Shown here piece after piece: positions 51,433 to 58,898 of a stretch of 64,000 bases of DNA; within the stretch, counting starts at the first letter, position 1, and each line of letters starts with the position of its first letter. The notes under the pieces are model-generated. The model was not told the DNA's origin, searched no databases, and saw only the letters and a program-made list of their open reading frames with translations. Source of the stretch: SHVO01 sp041905525 (lineage in GTDB: Bacteria > Pseudomonadota > Alphaproteobacteria > Rhodospirillales > Rhodospirillaceae); contig JAYRKY010000019.1 in assembly GCA_041905525.1 (NCBI GenBank), positions 9,043 to 73,042 on the forward strand. Reading direction: 5' to 3'. The position numbers were made by a program, and so were the translations under genes.

Positions 51433-52109
51433 TCGTCATCAAGAAGGATCTGCGCGCTCTCTTTGGTGCTGTGCGAAATCAGGGACAACGTCCTACTTGC
51501 CTTGCATTCGCAGCGAGCGACACACATGCGGCCCTTCGCAATCCTTGGGACCCGTTGTCCTGCGAGTATCTATTCTTCCATGCACAGCAACGAGCTGGGC
51601 GACCGAATCACGTTGGGGCGCTGTTGAAAACCGCCCTGGAGGTCCTGCGTGATGAAGGCCAACCTCGGGAAGCGAGTTGGGCTTATCTTCCGAAGATTCC
51701 GCCGGCGCCCTATGTCTGGCAGCCACCCAACGGTATTTCTCCCTTGTTCCGACGAAACGGGCAGAGCGTGTCGAGTGCGTTTGGCACTATCGTTTCCGAA
51801 CTGGACAAAGACCGCCCTGTCATTGTGCTCACAAGACTCTCCCATTCTTTCTACGTTCCCGACGCGAATGGCATAGTCGATCCCCCGGGGACGGAGATTC
51901 CAGATCCGACGCGCCGCCACGCCGTAGTTGCCGTCGGACATGGTGAGGTAAACAAGCAACCCGCAATCCTGATCCGCAATAGCTGGGGACCCAAATGGGC
52001 CACGCAGGGTTACGGCTGGCTCACCGAGAATTTCCTGAAACCGCGCGTGTACGCCATCGCCATTCTGATGGAGGATTTGAGTGTATCTACCACTTCCGCC
52101 GCAGCCTGA
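51429..52109 (+). CDS. papain-like (C1 family) cysteine peptidase
   Basis: A 226-residue protein with a full papain active site in order: oxyanion Gln18 and catalytic Cys24 in RNQGQRPTCLAFAASDTH, His164 in RRHAVVAVGHG, and Asn184 in LIRNSWGPKWATQGYGWL. No signal peptide is present, so it acts in the cytoplasm and must be held in check. The chagasin-like domain of the preceding gene is the obvious inhibitor. Start ATG overlaps the ImmA stop by four bases, so synthesis is coupled. It lacks a recognisable prodomain. The target is unknown. Confidence 0.88.
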   Translation: MIVIKKDLRALFGAVRNQGQRPTCLAFAASDTHAALRNPWDPLSCEYLFFHAQQRAGRPNHVGALLKTALEVLRDEGQPREASWAYLPKIPPAPYVWQPPNGISPLFRRNGQSVSSAFGTIVSELDKDRPVIVLTRLSHSFYVPDANGIVDPPGTEIPDPTRRHAVVAVGHGEVNKQPAILIRNSWGPKWATQGYGWLTENFLKPRVYAIAILMEDLSVSTTSAAA

Positions 52110-52833
52110 CTGCGCAACTGCCTGGCTTACCGCGTCTACGAAAGTGAACGGTTTGCCTGGTCACGAAGGGTACAATGTGATCATCCACATTGCCGATCCA
52201 ACGGCGCGGGCCACGATAGCCGATCCGATCGTAGCTCACGTCAACGACTTCCTTGTGGCGCGAAATAAGTCTGTTGAAACCGTCGCTAACACGATCTTTC
52301 CCGAAGCGCTTTACCGCAAATACGGTGCTCCGAAATTTATGGACGTTTTCGAGAAACGTATTCTGCCCAAGGTGAAGAAGACCTGCAATTGGTCGGGCTA
52401 CTACTTCGAACGCATGATTCGCGTCCCGAAGGCGGGCGGCGGACACATGAATCAGTTGTGGGGCATCGTCGAGCGTATCCGCAATCCAGCGATTACTTCG
52501 CTAACAAAATATGAGCTCTCTCTTTTCGATCCCGAGCGTGACGTGAATGAATCGCCCTATGGCGGACAGTGCTTGAGTTTCCTCAGTTTCAAGTTGACCT
52601 CGGCCTCGCCGCAGACGCTTCACCTGACTGCGGTCTATCGCAATCACTACTACACGGAAAAGCTGCTCGGTAATCTGATTGGTTTGGGCCGGTTAATGGC
52701 GTTCGTGGCGAAAGAAACCGGTACCAAGGTTGGGACTTTGACGATCCACTCGACTCATGCCGAGGTCGACACGCTAAAGGCATCGCGTGGAGAAATCGCG
52801 CATCTGCACAAGCAGTGTAGTCAGGCCGCGTAG
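52081..52833 (+). CDS. thymidylate-synthase-fold protein
   Basis: A 250-residue protein starting at GTG 52081, 29 bases inside the peptidase gene, with GGAGG six bases upstream. The second half follows thymidylate synthase: NQLWGIVERIRNP (ThyA DQL…vi..i), GGQCLSFLSFKLT with Cys164 in the place of the catalytic Cys, LHLTAVYRNHYYTEKLLGNLIGLGRLMAFVAKETGTKVGTLTIHSTHAEVD (shortened). The usual PCH triad reads QCL here, and the YQRSxD phosphate/nucleoside motif is altered (YRNHYY), so the substrate may not be dUMP. The first 100 residues are divergent. Such relatives include nucleotide hydroxymethylases. The 3' end overlaps the convergent UDG-like gene by 13 bases. Confidence 0.75.
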   Translation: MYLPLPPQPDCATAWLTASTKVNGLPGHEGYNVIIHIADPTARATIADPIVAHVNDFLVARNKSVETVANTIFPEALYRKYGAPKFMDVFEKRILPKVKKTCNWSGYYFERMIRVPKAGGGHMNQLWGIVERIRNPAITSLTKYELSLFDPERDVNESPYGGQCLSFLSFKLTSASPQTLHLTAVYRNHYYTEKLLGNLIGLGRLMAFVAKETGTKVGTLTIHSTHAEVDTLKASRGEIAHLHKQCSQAA

Positions 52834-53531
52834 CTCGGCGCTCTCGCGGACGTGGAATTAAAGAGTGACGGCGCTTCCGCGTTTTCGATTCCGTATAGGT
52901 CTCGGATTCCGTCGGTAAATTCCCGCTGGCCACCATAACTCGGATGGCGGACCGAGGTGCTCGCAACGCCGAGTTCTCCAAGCGCCGCTTGGGCATCCTT
53001 ACCCACGGCGACCACTCTGCCGGGCTGCAGCAGTTCCAAAAGCTCCATGAGGATCGGTCGGCATGCCAATCGCTCGGCTTTGGAATGTGAGCGGTTTGTG
53101 AAGGGCTCATCTTCTTCGTGCGGGTGCAGCGGGAATACGTTCCACAAAAAGACGGGCGCTCCAATGGACCTGAGTGAGTCCCAAATCACCGTTGCGGTTC
53201 GCTCGACAACCGGCGCTCCTGTGGTGGCGCGGCTAAGATTGGAAATCCCCATGATCTCAGACCAGCAGTTCAAGTGGCCTTCGTCGGTCAGAGGCAGCCC
53301 CGTCCGCCTCCCACCGCGATAGCCAAGATCACGTGCGACCCACATTGAGTCCGCTTTTTGAGTCAGCGCGGCAATCAGAACCAATTCGAGATTGCGCCGG
53401 CGGATAGTGGGTGCATTTGGCTTATCGTGAACTTCGCACGCTTCCGCGTACGGGTTGAAGACGTTGCTGAACCGAAGGGAGGCGAGCCGTTCCACAAACG
53501 CAGCAGCTTTCTTCTTCGTGGATTGGGACAT
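52821..53531 (-). CDS. uracil-DNA-glycosylase-superfamily protein
   Basis: A 236-residue protein; ATG 53531 is preferred (GAGG five bases upstream). Family marks are WVARDLGYRGGRRTGLPLTDE (residues 64-84; motif 1 with the GyRGgr..GlPlT pattern), FLWNVFPLHPHE (128-139) and VRHPSYGGQREF (195-205) with His196 in the place of the catalytic HPSP-type motif. The superfamily removes uracil or other damaged bases from DNA, and some members act as nucleotide-level or covalent sensors. Substrate is not known. It converges on the TS-like gene, and the MazG-like gene lies 68 bases upstream on the same strand. Confidence 0.75.
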   Translation of the reverse strand: MSQSTKKKAAAFVERLASLRFSNVFNPYAEACEVHDKPNAPTIRRRNLELVLIAALTQKADSMWVARDLGYRGGRRTGLPLTDEGHLNCWSEIMGISNLSRATTGAPVVERTATVIWDSLRSIGAPVFLWNVFPLHPHEEDEPFTNRSHSKAERLACRPILMELLELLQPGRVVAVGKDAQAALGELGVASTSVRHPSYGGQREFTDGIRDLYGIENAEAPSLFNSTSARAPSYAA

Positions 53532-53599
53532 CAACACCTCGAAGCTGGGTCGTTCTTATTGAGGGGATTGAATCATGGATACCCATCTTTGGGAATCCC

Positions 53600-54808
53600 C
53601 TATCGACGGCTTGCTTTCGTGGAGGGAGGGCGCGGCAAGTAGGAAATAGATCGCTTGTTAAAGTCGGCGATCACGATGCCGCCGCGATGGCGCCGTAGTA
53701 TCCGGAAGACTCCATACCCGTCCAGGATCGCCTTCTCCCATACCCAGAGGGGAATTTTCTCGGGCTCGTATCCGCGTACAAAGTCACGGACGGCCTTCAA
53801 CAGGTCAAAACCAAGGCTGGGCGTATAGAGGAAAAACTTATGGTCCTTGGCCTTCTCGAAAATCCATGTCGTCAGCCCTTCCTCGATAAGAATGGCGCGC
53901 GCGCCGTCTTCATTCTCATCGATCTTTTTTTCGCTCTTTCTCTTCACGCGGAACAGGGCGCGCATGACTGGAGACCAGCCAAGAATTGCCGCGTAAGACA
54001 GATGAAAAACATCGTGAAAGCGGTAGTCGTCGGGCTCCATATGGTTATCGGTCAGGCGATCCCCAATGAGGACTCCATTACACTTCTGGTAAACGAATGC
54101 CGTGCCGTTGATTTTGCGCTCGTACATTTCCATTCGGATCATGGACGGTAGTTGCTCGTCCACATGCCCTATCGGATAGCGCGGTGGCGGGAATGTGCCG
54201 GGCACCCACCGGTCTTCGATCTTTGTTATGTTCTCGAAGGCAGCGTTGGCGAGACTAACGCGCCCCGCGCTGGCGGCGCGTATAAGGGGTCGAGCCAATT
54301 TGATGAGGTCGCCCCGTAGGGCATCGGCGTTTTGTTGATAGGCGCCGCTGCTATACCGCTTAATCACGTCGCCGGACTCGCCGGCGAGTTCCATCAGCGC
54401 GTTTTCGAACTTGGTCTCGCGTGGAGACTCTGGATGACCGTCGAGTTGAGCGAAACGAAAGCGCCTAGAGCGAAGGCCAGTTTTTGATTGTGCCCGAAGG
54501 AATACGTCGGCCAAGGATATGTCGGCGCGGCGGGTGATTGCAGCCATATACCACAGCACGTCGCCCAATTCCTCGAGCACGGCGGCCTCATAGCCGAAGT
54601 AAGCGCCGGCATCCCTTCGCTTCTTTTTCAGCGCACTCAAGAGGCCTCCCACTTCTCCGAAAAGACCCAGGAGTGGGGTGTCGAGTCTTGCGCCCAGCTT
54701 GTCTGTTTGGCTTGAGCGGTGTTCGTATTCATCAACGGTCAGGGCCGATGCACCCTGACGTGCCGAGAATCTACGCGATGGTTTTTTCGTGCTTCGGTCG
54801 GCTGCCAT
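53600..54808 (-). CDS. MazG-like nucleotide pyrophosphohydrolase-type protein, duplicated helical domain
   Basis: A 402-residue protein; ATG 54808 (MAADRSTKKP) has a GGGA site. Residues 45-105 hold a MazG-type four-helix pattern: LLGLFGEVGGLLSALKKKRRD, then VLEELGDVLWYMAAITRRADISLADVF (shortened). The ExxD pair (Glu80, Asp83) is kept, but the usual first ExxE has Gly at its second place (Glu52, Gly55). A second, degenerate copy may follow (FENALMELAGESGDVIKRY…). The C-terminal domain (YRFHDVFHLSYAAILGWSPVMRALF, IEEGLTTWIFEKA, then LWVWEKAILDGYGVFRILRRHRGG) is characteristic but unnamed to me. MazG proteins hydrolyse NTPs or dNTPs to NMPs; here it may supply or clear nucleotides for the TS/UDG pair. 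Confidence 0.7.
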   Translation of the reverse strand: MAADRSTKKPSRRFSARQGASALTVDEYEHRSSQTDKLGARLDTPLLGLFGEVGGLLSALKKKRRDAGAYFGYEAAVLEELGDVLWYMAAITRRADISLADVFLRAQSKTGLRSRRFRFAQLDGHPESPRETKFENALMELAGESGDVIKRYSSGAYQQNADALRGDLIKLARPLIRAASAGRVSLANAAFENITKIEDRWVPGTFPPPRYPIGHVDEQLPSMIRMEMYERKINGTAFVYQKCNGVLIGDRLTDNHMEPDDYRFHDVFHLSYAAILGWSPVMRALFRVKRKSEKKIDENEDGARAILIEEGLTTWIFEKAKDHKFFLYTPSLGFDLLKAVRDFVRGYEPEKIPLWVWEKAILDGYGVFRILRRHRGGIVIADFNKRSISYLPRPPSTKASRR

Positions 54809-54889
54809 AGCTGTTCCCGACAGGAATCGCCGATGACACACTATATCAAAATGCGCGGCAAGAACGAATCGCCAAGTGGAGATTGTGGG

Positions 54890-55522
54890 TCAGGCAGCCA
54901 GGCGGGCGACAGCTTCTGCTTTGTATTCCGGAGCCAGATGCGCATAGCGCAAGGTCATTTGGCAGTCCGCGTGCCCAAGTAATTCTCGAACAGTGTTGAG
55001 GCCGACGCCGGGCGATAAGGTGCGCGTGGAACCGGGCTTCTTCGGGGGGTGATAGGATTCTCGGGGTCTTTGCGCGCACCGCCTTGGAAAGAACGGCCAG
55101 CAGGTCACCCAAGTCGCGATTGACGACGTTGTGGGACTTGCCTTTCTTCAAGCGTGATGCACGCCAGTCCTCAAAGCGCTGCGCGGTGACGTGCGCGAGG
55201 CGGCTTCGGTGAAATCTCCCAAAATTCGACCGAAGCCGCTGGAGCAGCTCCGCCGCGGTCTTGAGGTGGCTTTCGGCCCAGGATCTTTTCCCTTGGCCAA
55301 GTCGGCGAGGTGATCGAGGGCGATCTCGCGCACGATGTCTATCTCCAGGGACGCTCGGCCAATCTTGATGCGCCGGCCGCGCCCAATCTGGAGGTAATAG
55401 GTCATGACTCCAGAGGGCTGGACACGGATCAAGAGGCCAGCCGTGCGCGTGTCACGGATTTCGTAGGGCTTTGGTTCAGCCTTCAGCCTGCTGATGAGGG
55501 ATTTGCAAAGGATCGCGCGCAT
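54890..55522 (-). pseudogene. tyrosine integrase, decayed
   Basis: The N-terminal arm-binding (DUF4102-like) domain is readable from 55522: LISRLKAEPKPYEIRDTRTAGLLIRVQPSGVMTYYLQIGRG (shortened). The frame is lost near 55.25 kb. A later fragment in another frame gives the last catalytic box, TVRELLGHADCQMTLRYAHLAPE (about 54.9-55.0 kb), with the tyrosine. The central domain and the Arg-His box I/II residues are missing or frameshifted, and the intervening length is too short. P4-type integrases are about 400 residues. The gene points leftward from attR, the standard place. The island is therefore not self-mobile. Confidence 0.85.
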
Positions 55523-55544
55523 GAAAACGTACCGCCCAAACTCG

Positions 55545-55555
55545 CCGTAAGTGCA
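55545..55555 (+). repeat. CCGTAAGTGCA copy near the right end
   Basis: The 11-mer is identical to the tandem pair at 48240-48261. Degenerate relatives (CCATAAGTGA near 55570) lie beside it. Together they suggest arm-type integrase sites on both ends. The remainder of the 309-base gap between integrase remnant and monooxygenase shows no gene. Confidence 0.5.
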
Positions 55556-55713
55556 GATGAAGTGACATCGCCATAAGTGAAGGGTAAGCGCAGGCCGAAA
55601 CGCCTGCCAACTACCTGCGAACTTCTTGGAAGATTTGGCGAAATCGGCTGAGTGCCGGATAGCAAAATAATCAAAAACACCGTAAATACGGGTTTGAAAT
55701 GGTGATGTCTAAG

Positions 55714-55760
55714 TCATAACGGTCTGGTTGCAGGTTCAAGTCCTGCCGGGCCCACCAATC
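55714..55760 (+). repeat. right attachment core (attR), tRNA 3' fragment
   Basis: An exact 47-bp copy of 48154-48200, starting in the anticodon loop and ending past the CCA. The 5' half of a tRNA is missing here, so it is not a functional tRNA gene. Confidence 0.92.
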
Positions 55761-55831
55761 CCTCCGACGCACGACCTCAATACCGTCGCATTCTTGTTCA
55801 CGTTCATTCCGCCAAGTACGTTGGAGGCCGT

Positions 55832-57385
55832 ATGCACCCTCCTCGCGTCACATCCCCCGTTCTCATCGCCGGCGGCGGACCGGTCGGCCTCGTCGCCGCG
55901 CTGACGCTCGCGCGGGAAGGTATCGCATCGACGGTTCTTGAAGCCGATGGGGACGTCTGTGAGGGAAGCCGCGCCATCTGCATCTCCCGGCGCAGTCTGC
56001 AGATCCTCGCGCGTCTCGGTGTCAGCGCGCCGTTTCTGGCAAAAGGGTTAGGCTGGACGGAAGGGCGCAGTTACCTGGGCTCCGCCGAGGTTTTTCATCT
56101 GCGAATGCCGCATAGCGCCGAAGATCGGTTTCCGCCCTTCATCAACCTTCAGCAGTATTACGCGGAGCGGTTCCTCGTCGACGCCTGTCTTCGGACCGGG
56201 CTCGTTGACCTGCGCTGGAATACACGCGTCACGGCCCTGACGGCGCGTGCGACCAGCGTCGCCGTCGGCGTCGATTGCCGGGGCGCCGCCGAGACACTGC
56301 GCGCAGAATGGCTAGTGGCCGCGGACGGGGCTCGTAGTTTCGTGCGCGAGCAAGGGCTGGGGCTGTCGCTGGAAGGCGCGAGCTTCGAACGGCGATATTT
56401 GATCGCCGATATCTCCATGGCCTGCGATTGGCCCGTGGAACGCAAAGTGTGGTTCGATCCCGCTTCGAACCCCGGCTCGACGATCATCATGCATCGCCAA
56501 CCGGACGACGTGTGGCGCGTGGACTATCAATTGCTGCCGCACGAGGATGGCGAGGAGGCGCTGCGCGAGGAGAACGTGCGCGCCCGCATCGCGGCACATC
56601 TGGAGATGATCGGGCTGCGCGGGCCGTGGCGGCTGCTCTGGCGAAGCCTGTACCGCGCCCATACCTTGTCCTTGCGCGATTATGTCCATGATCGGGTCAT
56701 CTTCGCCGGCGACGCCGCGCATCTGGTGCCCATTTTCGGGGTGCGTGGGCTCAATTCCGGGATCGAGGATGCGCAGAATCTGGCATGGAAGTTGGCGCTT
56801 GTCCTGCGGGGGCTCGCCCCGGGGGGCATGCTCTCAAGCTATACCGATGAGCGGCGCGCGGCCTGCCTCGAGAATATCGCGAGCGCGACGAAGAGCACTT
56901 GGTTCATGTCGCCGCCGACGGATGGATTCGCTTTGGCGCGCGACGCCGTTCTGGAACTCGCGGTGAACCATCCGTCCTTCCGCGTGTTGATCGATCCGCG
57001 CCAATCCGCGCCGCATCGCTATCGCTCTTCAGCGATCGGACCGGAGACATCGCCGCTTGTGGGTCACCCGCTGCCTGATGTGAATCTGGACGATGGCGCA
57101 TGGCTGCACGATGTCCTTGGGTCCGGTTTTGCGGTTGTCCGCTTCACCTCGTCCGCCGCGAGAACTGTTCAGTCCCGTGCTGACCACGGGCCGGCTTATC
57201 TCGAGGTTGAAATCGCCGGAAACGATCGCGCAGCCCAGGCTCTCAATGTCCGTGCGGGTGAATGGCTCCTCGTCCGGCCGGACGGATACGTGGCCATCCA
57301 TGCGTCCGCATCGGATGAGCTGGCGCCCGCGTGGCAACGAATCGGTCTAACCCTTCGCGAGGAAATTCATGCAGCCCAACGGTAA
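55832..57385 (+). CDS. FAD-dependent aromatic monooxygenase-type protein (PheA/TfdB family)
   Basis: A 517-residue flavoprotein. The dinucleotide fold is LIAGGGPVGLVAALTLAREG (GxGxxG), and the second FAD motif is VIFAGDAAHLVPIFGVRGLNSGIEDAQNLAWKLAL (shortened; GD). The arrangement is that of class A hydroxylases acting on phenolic or polyketide substrates. The C-terminal part is thioredoxin-like. It is followed by a DUF2783-like small gene that overlaps it by 17 bases. GGAGG precedes the start. No ring-cleavage genes are seen nearby. Confidence 0.88.
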   Translation: MHPPRVTSPVLIAGGGPVGLVAALTLAREGIASTVLEADGDVCEGSRAICISRRSLQILARLGVSAPFLAKGLGWTEGRSYLGSAEVFHLRMPHSAEDRFPPFINLQQYYAERFLVDACLRTGLVDLRWNTRVTALTARATSVAVGVDCRGAAETLRAEWLVAADGARSFVREQGLGLSLEGASFERRYLIADISMACDWPVERKVWFDPASNPGSTIIMHRQPDDVWRVDYQLLPHEDGEEALREENVRARIAAHLEMIGLRGPWRLLWRSLYRAHTLSLRDYVHDRVIFAGDAAHLVPIFGVRGLNSGIEDAQNLAWKLALVLRGLAPGGMLSSYTDERRAACLENIASATKSTWFMSPPTDGFALARDAVLELAVNHPSFRVLIDPRQSAPHRYRSSAIGPETSPLVGHPLPDVNLDDGAWLHDVLGSGFAVVRFTSSAARTVQSRADHGPAYLEVEIAGNDRAAQALNVRAGEWLLVRPDGYVAIHASASDELAPAWQRIGLTLREEIHAAQR

Positions 57386-57596
57386 CAGCTTACACTCCGG
57401 CCTCGGCCGAGATGGGCTCGAAACTCTGTTTCCGCGCCTCGCCCAACAGATCGACGCCGTGCCACGGGAAGCGCGGGAGCGCTTTCTGGTGAAAGCTTTT
57501 CTTCTCCTCGCCGACAAGCACGGCGATGTCGCGACCGCGATCAGTTGTCTGGAAGAGGCCGCTCTCCAGCCTACGGCGGGTCGCGGAACAGTCTAA
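57369..57596 (+). CDS. DUF2783-like small protein
   Basis: A 75-residue helical protein overlapping the monooxygenase end by 17 bases. The segment RFLVKAFLLLADKHGDVATAISCLEEAAL resembles the LvLlLanhiGD…eAi pattern of DUF2783 proteins, which commonly follow FAD monooxygenase genes. The remainder is less clear. Function unknown. Confidence 0.6.
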   Translation: MQPNGNSLHSGLGRDGLETLFPRLAQQIDAVPREARERFLVKAFLLLADKHGDVATAISCLEEAALQPTAGRGTV

Positions 57597-57598
57597 CG

Positions 57599-58876
57599 CT
57601 ACTGAAGGCGGGCGCCGCCCTTCATCACCATTTTCACTTTACGGACCGCGCTGATGTCGGCGGTGGGATCGCCTTCCACGGCCACGAGATCGGCGAGCAG
57701 CCCGGGCCGCAAGGCGCCGACCCGCTTGTCGAGCTTGAAGGCTCGCGCATTTCCCGAGGTCGCAGCCATCAACACATCCGCCGCGCTCATGCCGCCCGCG
57801 ACCATGAGTTCCATTTCGCGCGCGTTCTGGCCATGGGCGAAGACGCCGACATCGCCGCCCATGCACATGGGGACGCGGGCCTTCAAGGCTGCGGCAAAGG
57901 CCTTGCGGGCAAGGACGACGGCCTCCGGAGCGGGCTCGCTTCCGTTCCAGCCGCGATAACGCGAGACGGAATCCGCAGCCGCAAGCGTCGGGCAATAGGC
58001 GATGTTCTTGGCCGTCATCGCAGCGAAGATTTCGGGCGTACCGCCATAGCCATGTTCAATGGTTTCGGCGCCGGCCTCGATGGCGCGCCGCATGCCTTCC
58101 GCGGTGCCCGCATGAACAGCGACCAAGCGCCCCGCGTCGTGGGCGGCGGCGACACCGGCCTTCACTTCGTCGAGGCTGAGCGTCGGGCGGCTGTCTTCTC
58201 CAGGCCCCCACCGATAATCGGCGTATAACTTGATCCAGTCCGCGCCCGCGGCAATCTGGCGGCGGGCCGCAGCCACGACGCCATCGGCGCCCGATGCTTC
58301 CTCGGCGCCCTGCGGAACCTCAACACCCGGCTCGAAGCCCTTCGGGCCATAAGCGCCCAGCGCGACGATGGCGAGCGTGGACACGCCGAGCCGCGGGCCG
58401 GGGATGATGCCTTGATTTATGGCCATCTTGAGACCGACATCGGCATACCCCGCGCCCTCGGTCCCCAGATCGCGCGCGCTGGTGAACCCAGCGAGAAGGG
58501 TGGCCTTGGCATGTACAACGGCGCGCGCGGTGCGCAGCGCCACGTGTTCATGAAGGACTTGGTCGTCCCAGCTCGTCTCATTGTAGGGGTGCAGGAAAAG
58601 GTGCGTATGCCCTTCAATCATCCCGGGGATGATTGTCTCGGCCGGAAGTTCGATGATGTCCGCGCCCGGCGGCGGCGCGAGGTTGGGACCGACCGCGGCG
58701 ATACGTTCGCCTTCGACAAGCACTTGCCATCCGGTGTGAATTTTTCCGTCGATCCCGTCGAACACCCGCGCGGGCTTGAGCAGTGTCGCACGCGCGGCGA
58801 TGCTTTCCGCAGCCGAAAGCGGCTGAAGCGCAGCCATGAAAACGGCCGCTGACACAACGAATCCTTTTGAAATCAT
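57599..58876 (-). CDS. amidohydrolase, imidazolonepropionase-like, exported
   Basis: A 425-residue metal-dependent hydrolase. ATG 58876 is chosen because the product starts with a signal peptide (MISKGFVVSAAVFMAALQPLSAAES) and GGGGG lies before it. Metal ligands: His90 and His92 in EGHTHLFLH, later DWIKLYADYRW, VAVHAGTAEG, ETIEHGYGG and a GGD Asp in MCMGGDVGVFAHGQN. The site is complete. Relatives cleave dipeptides or proline-containing or cyclic amides. It follows the acylase gene by 22 bases and both are exported, which suggests joint breakdown of amide compounds in the periplasm. Confidence 0.9.
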   Translation of the reverse strand: MISKGFVVSAAVFMAALQPLSAAESIAARATLLKPARVFDGIDGKIHTGWQVLVEGERIAAVGPNLAPPPGADIIELPAETIIPGMIEGHTHLFLHPYNETSWDDQVLHEHVALRTARAVVHAKATLLAGFTSARDLGTEGAGYADVGLKMAINQGIIPGPRLGVSTLAIVALGAYGPKGFEPGVEVPQGAEEASGADGVVAAARRQIAAGADWIKLYADYRWGPGEDSRPTLSLDEVKAGVAAAHDAGRLVAVHAGTAEGMRRAIEAGAETIEHGYGGTPEIFAAMTAKNIAYCPTLAAADSVSRYRGWNGSEPAPEAVVLARKAFAAALKARVPMCMGGDVGVFAHGQNAREMELMVAGGMSAADVLMAATSGNARAFKLDKRVGALRPGLLADLVAVEGDPTADISAVRKVKMVMKGGARLQ

Positions 58877-58898
58877 CTTAGCCCCCAGTCTTACAGAA

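Larger units (their letters stand above)
48154..55760. mobile_element. integrated genomic island flanked by a 47-bp tRNA-derived direct repeat
   Basis: The island lies between the intact tRNA gene (left) and an exact 47-bp copy of its 3' part (55714-55760, right). It carries an AbiJ-like gene, a seven-gene cassette in two converging arms, and a decayed tyrosine-integrase gene pointing leftward at the right end. Sequences resembling integrase arm sites (CCGTAAGTGCA) occur near both ends. By eye the island is less GC-rich than the flanks. Because the integrase is broken, the island can probably no longer excise by itself. Confidence 0.9.

Noticed and set aside
55714..55760. Second tRNA gene at the right end of the island
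   Set aside because: Only the 3' part from the anticodon loop is present; it is the attR duplicate.
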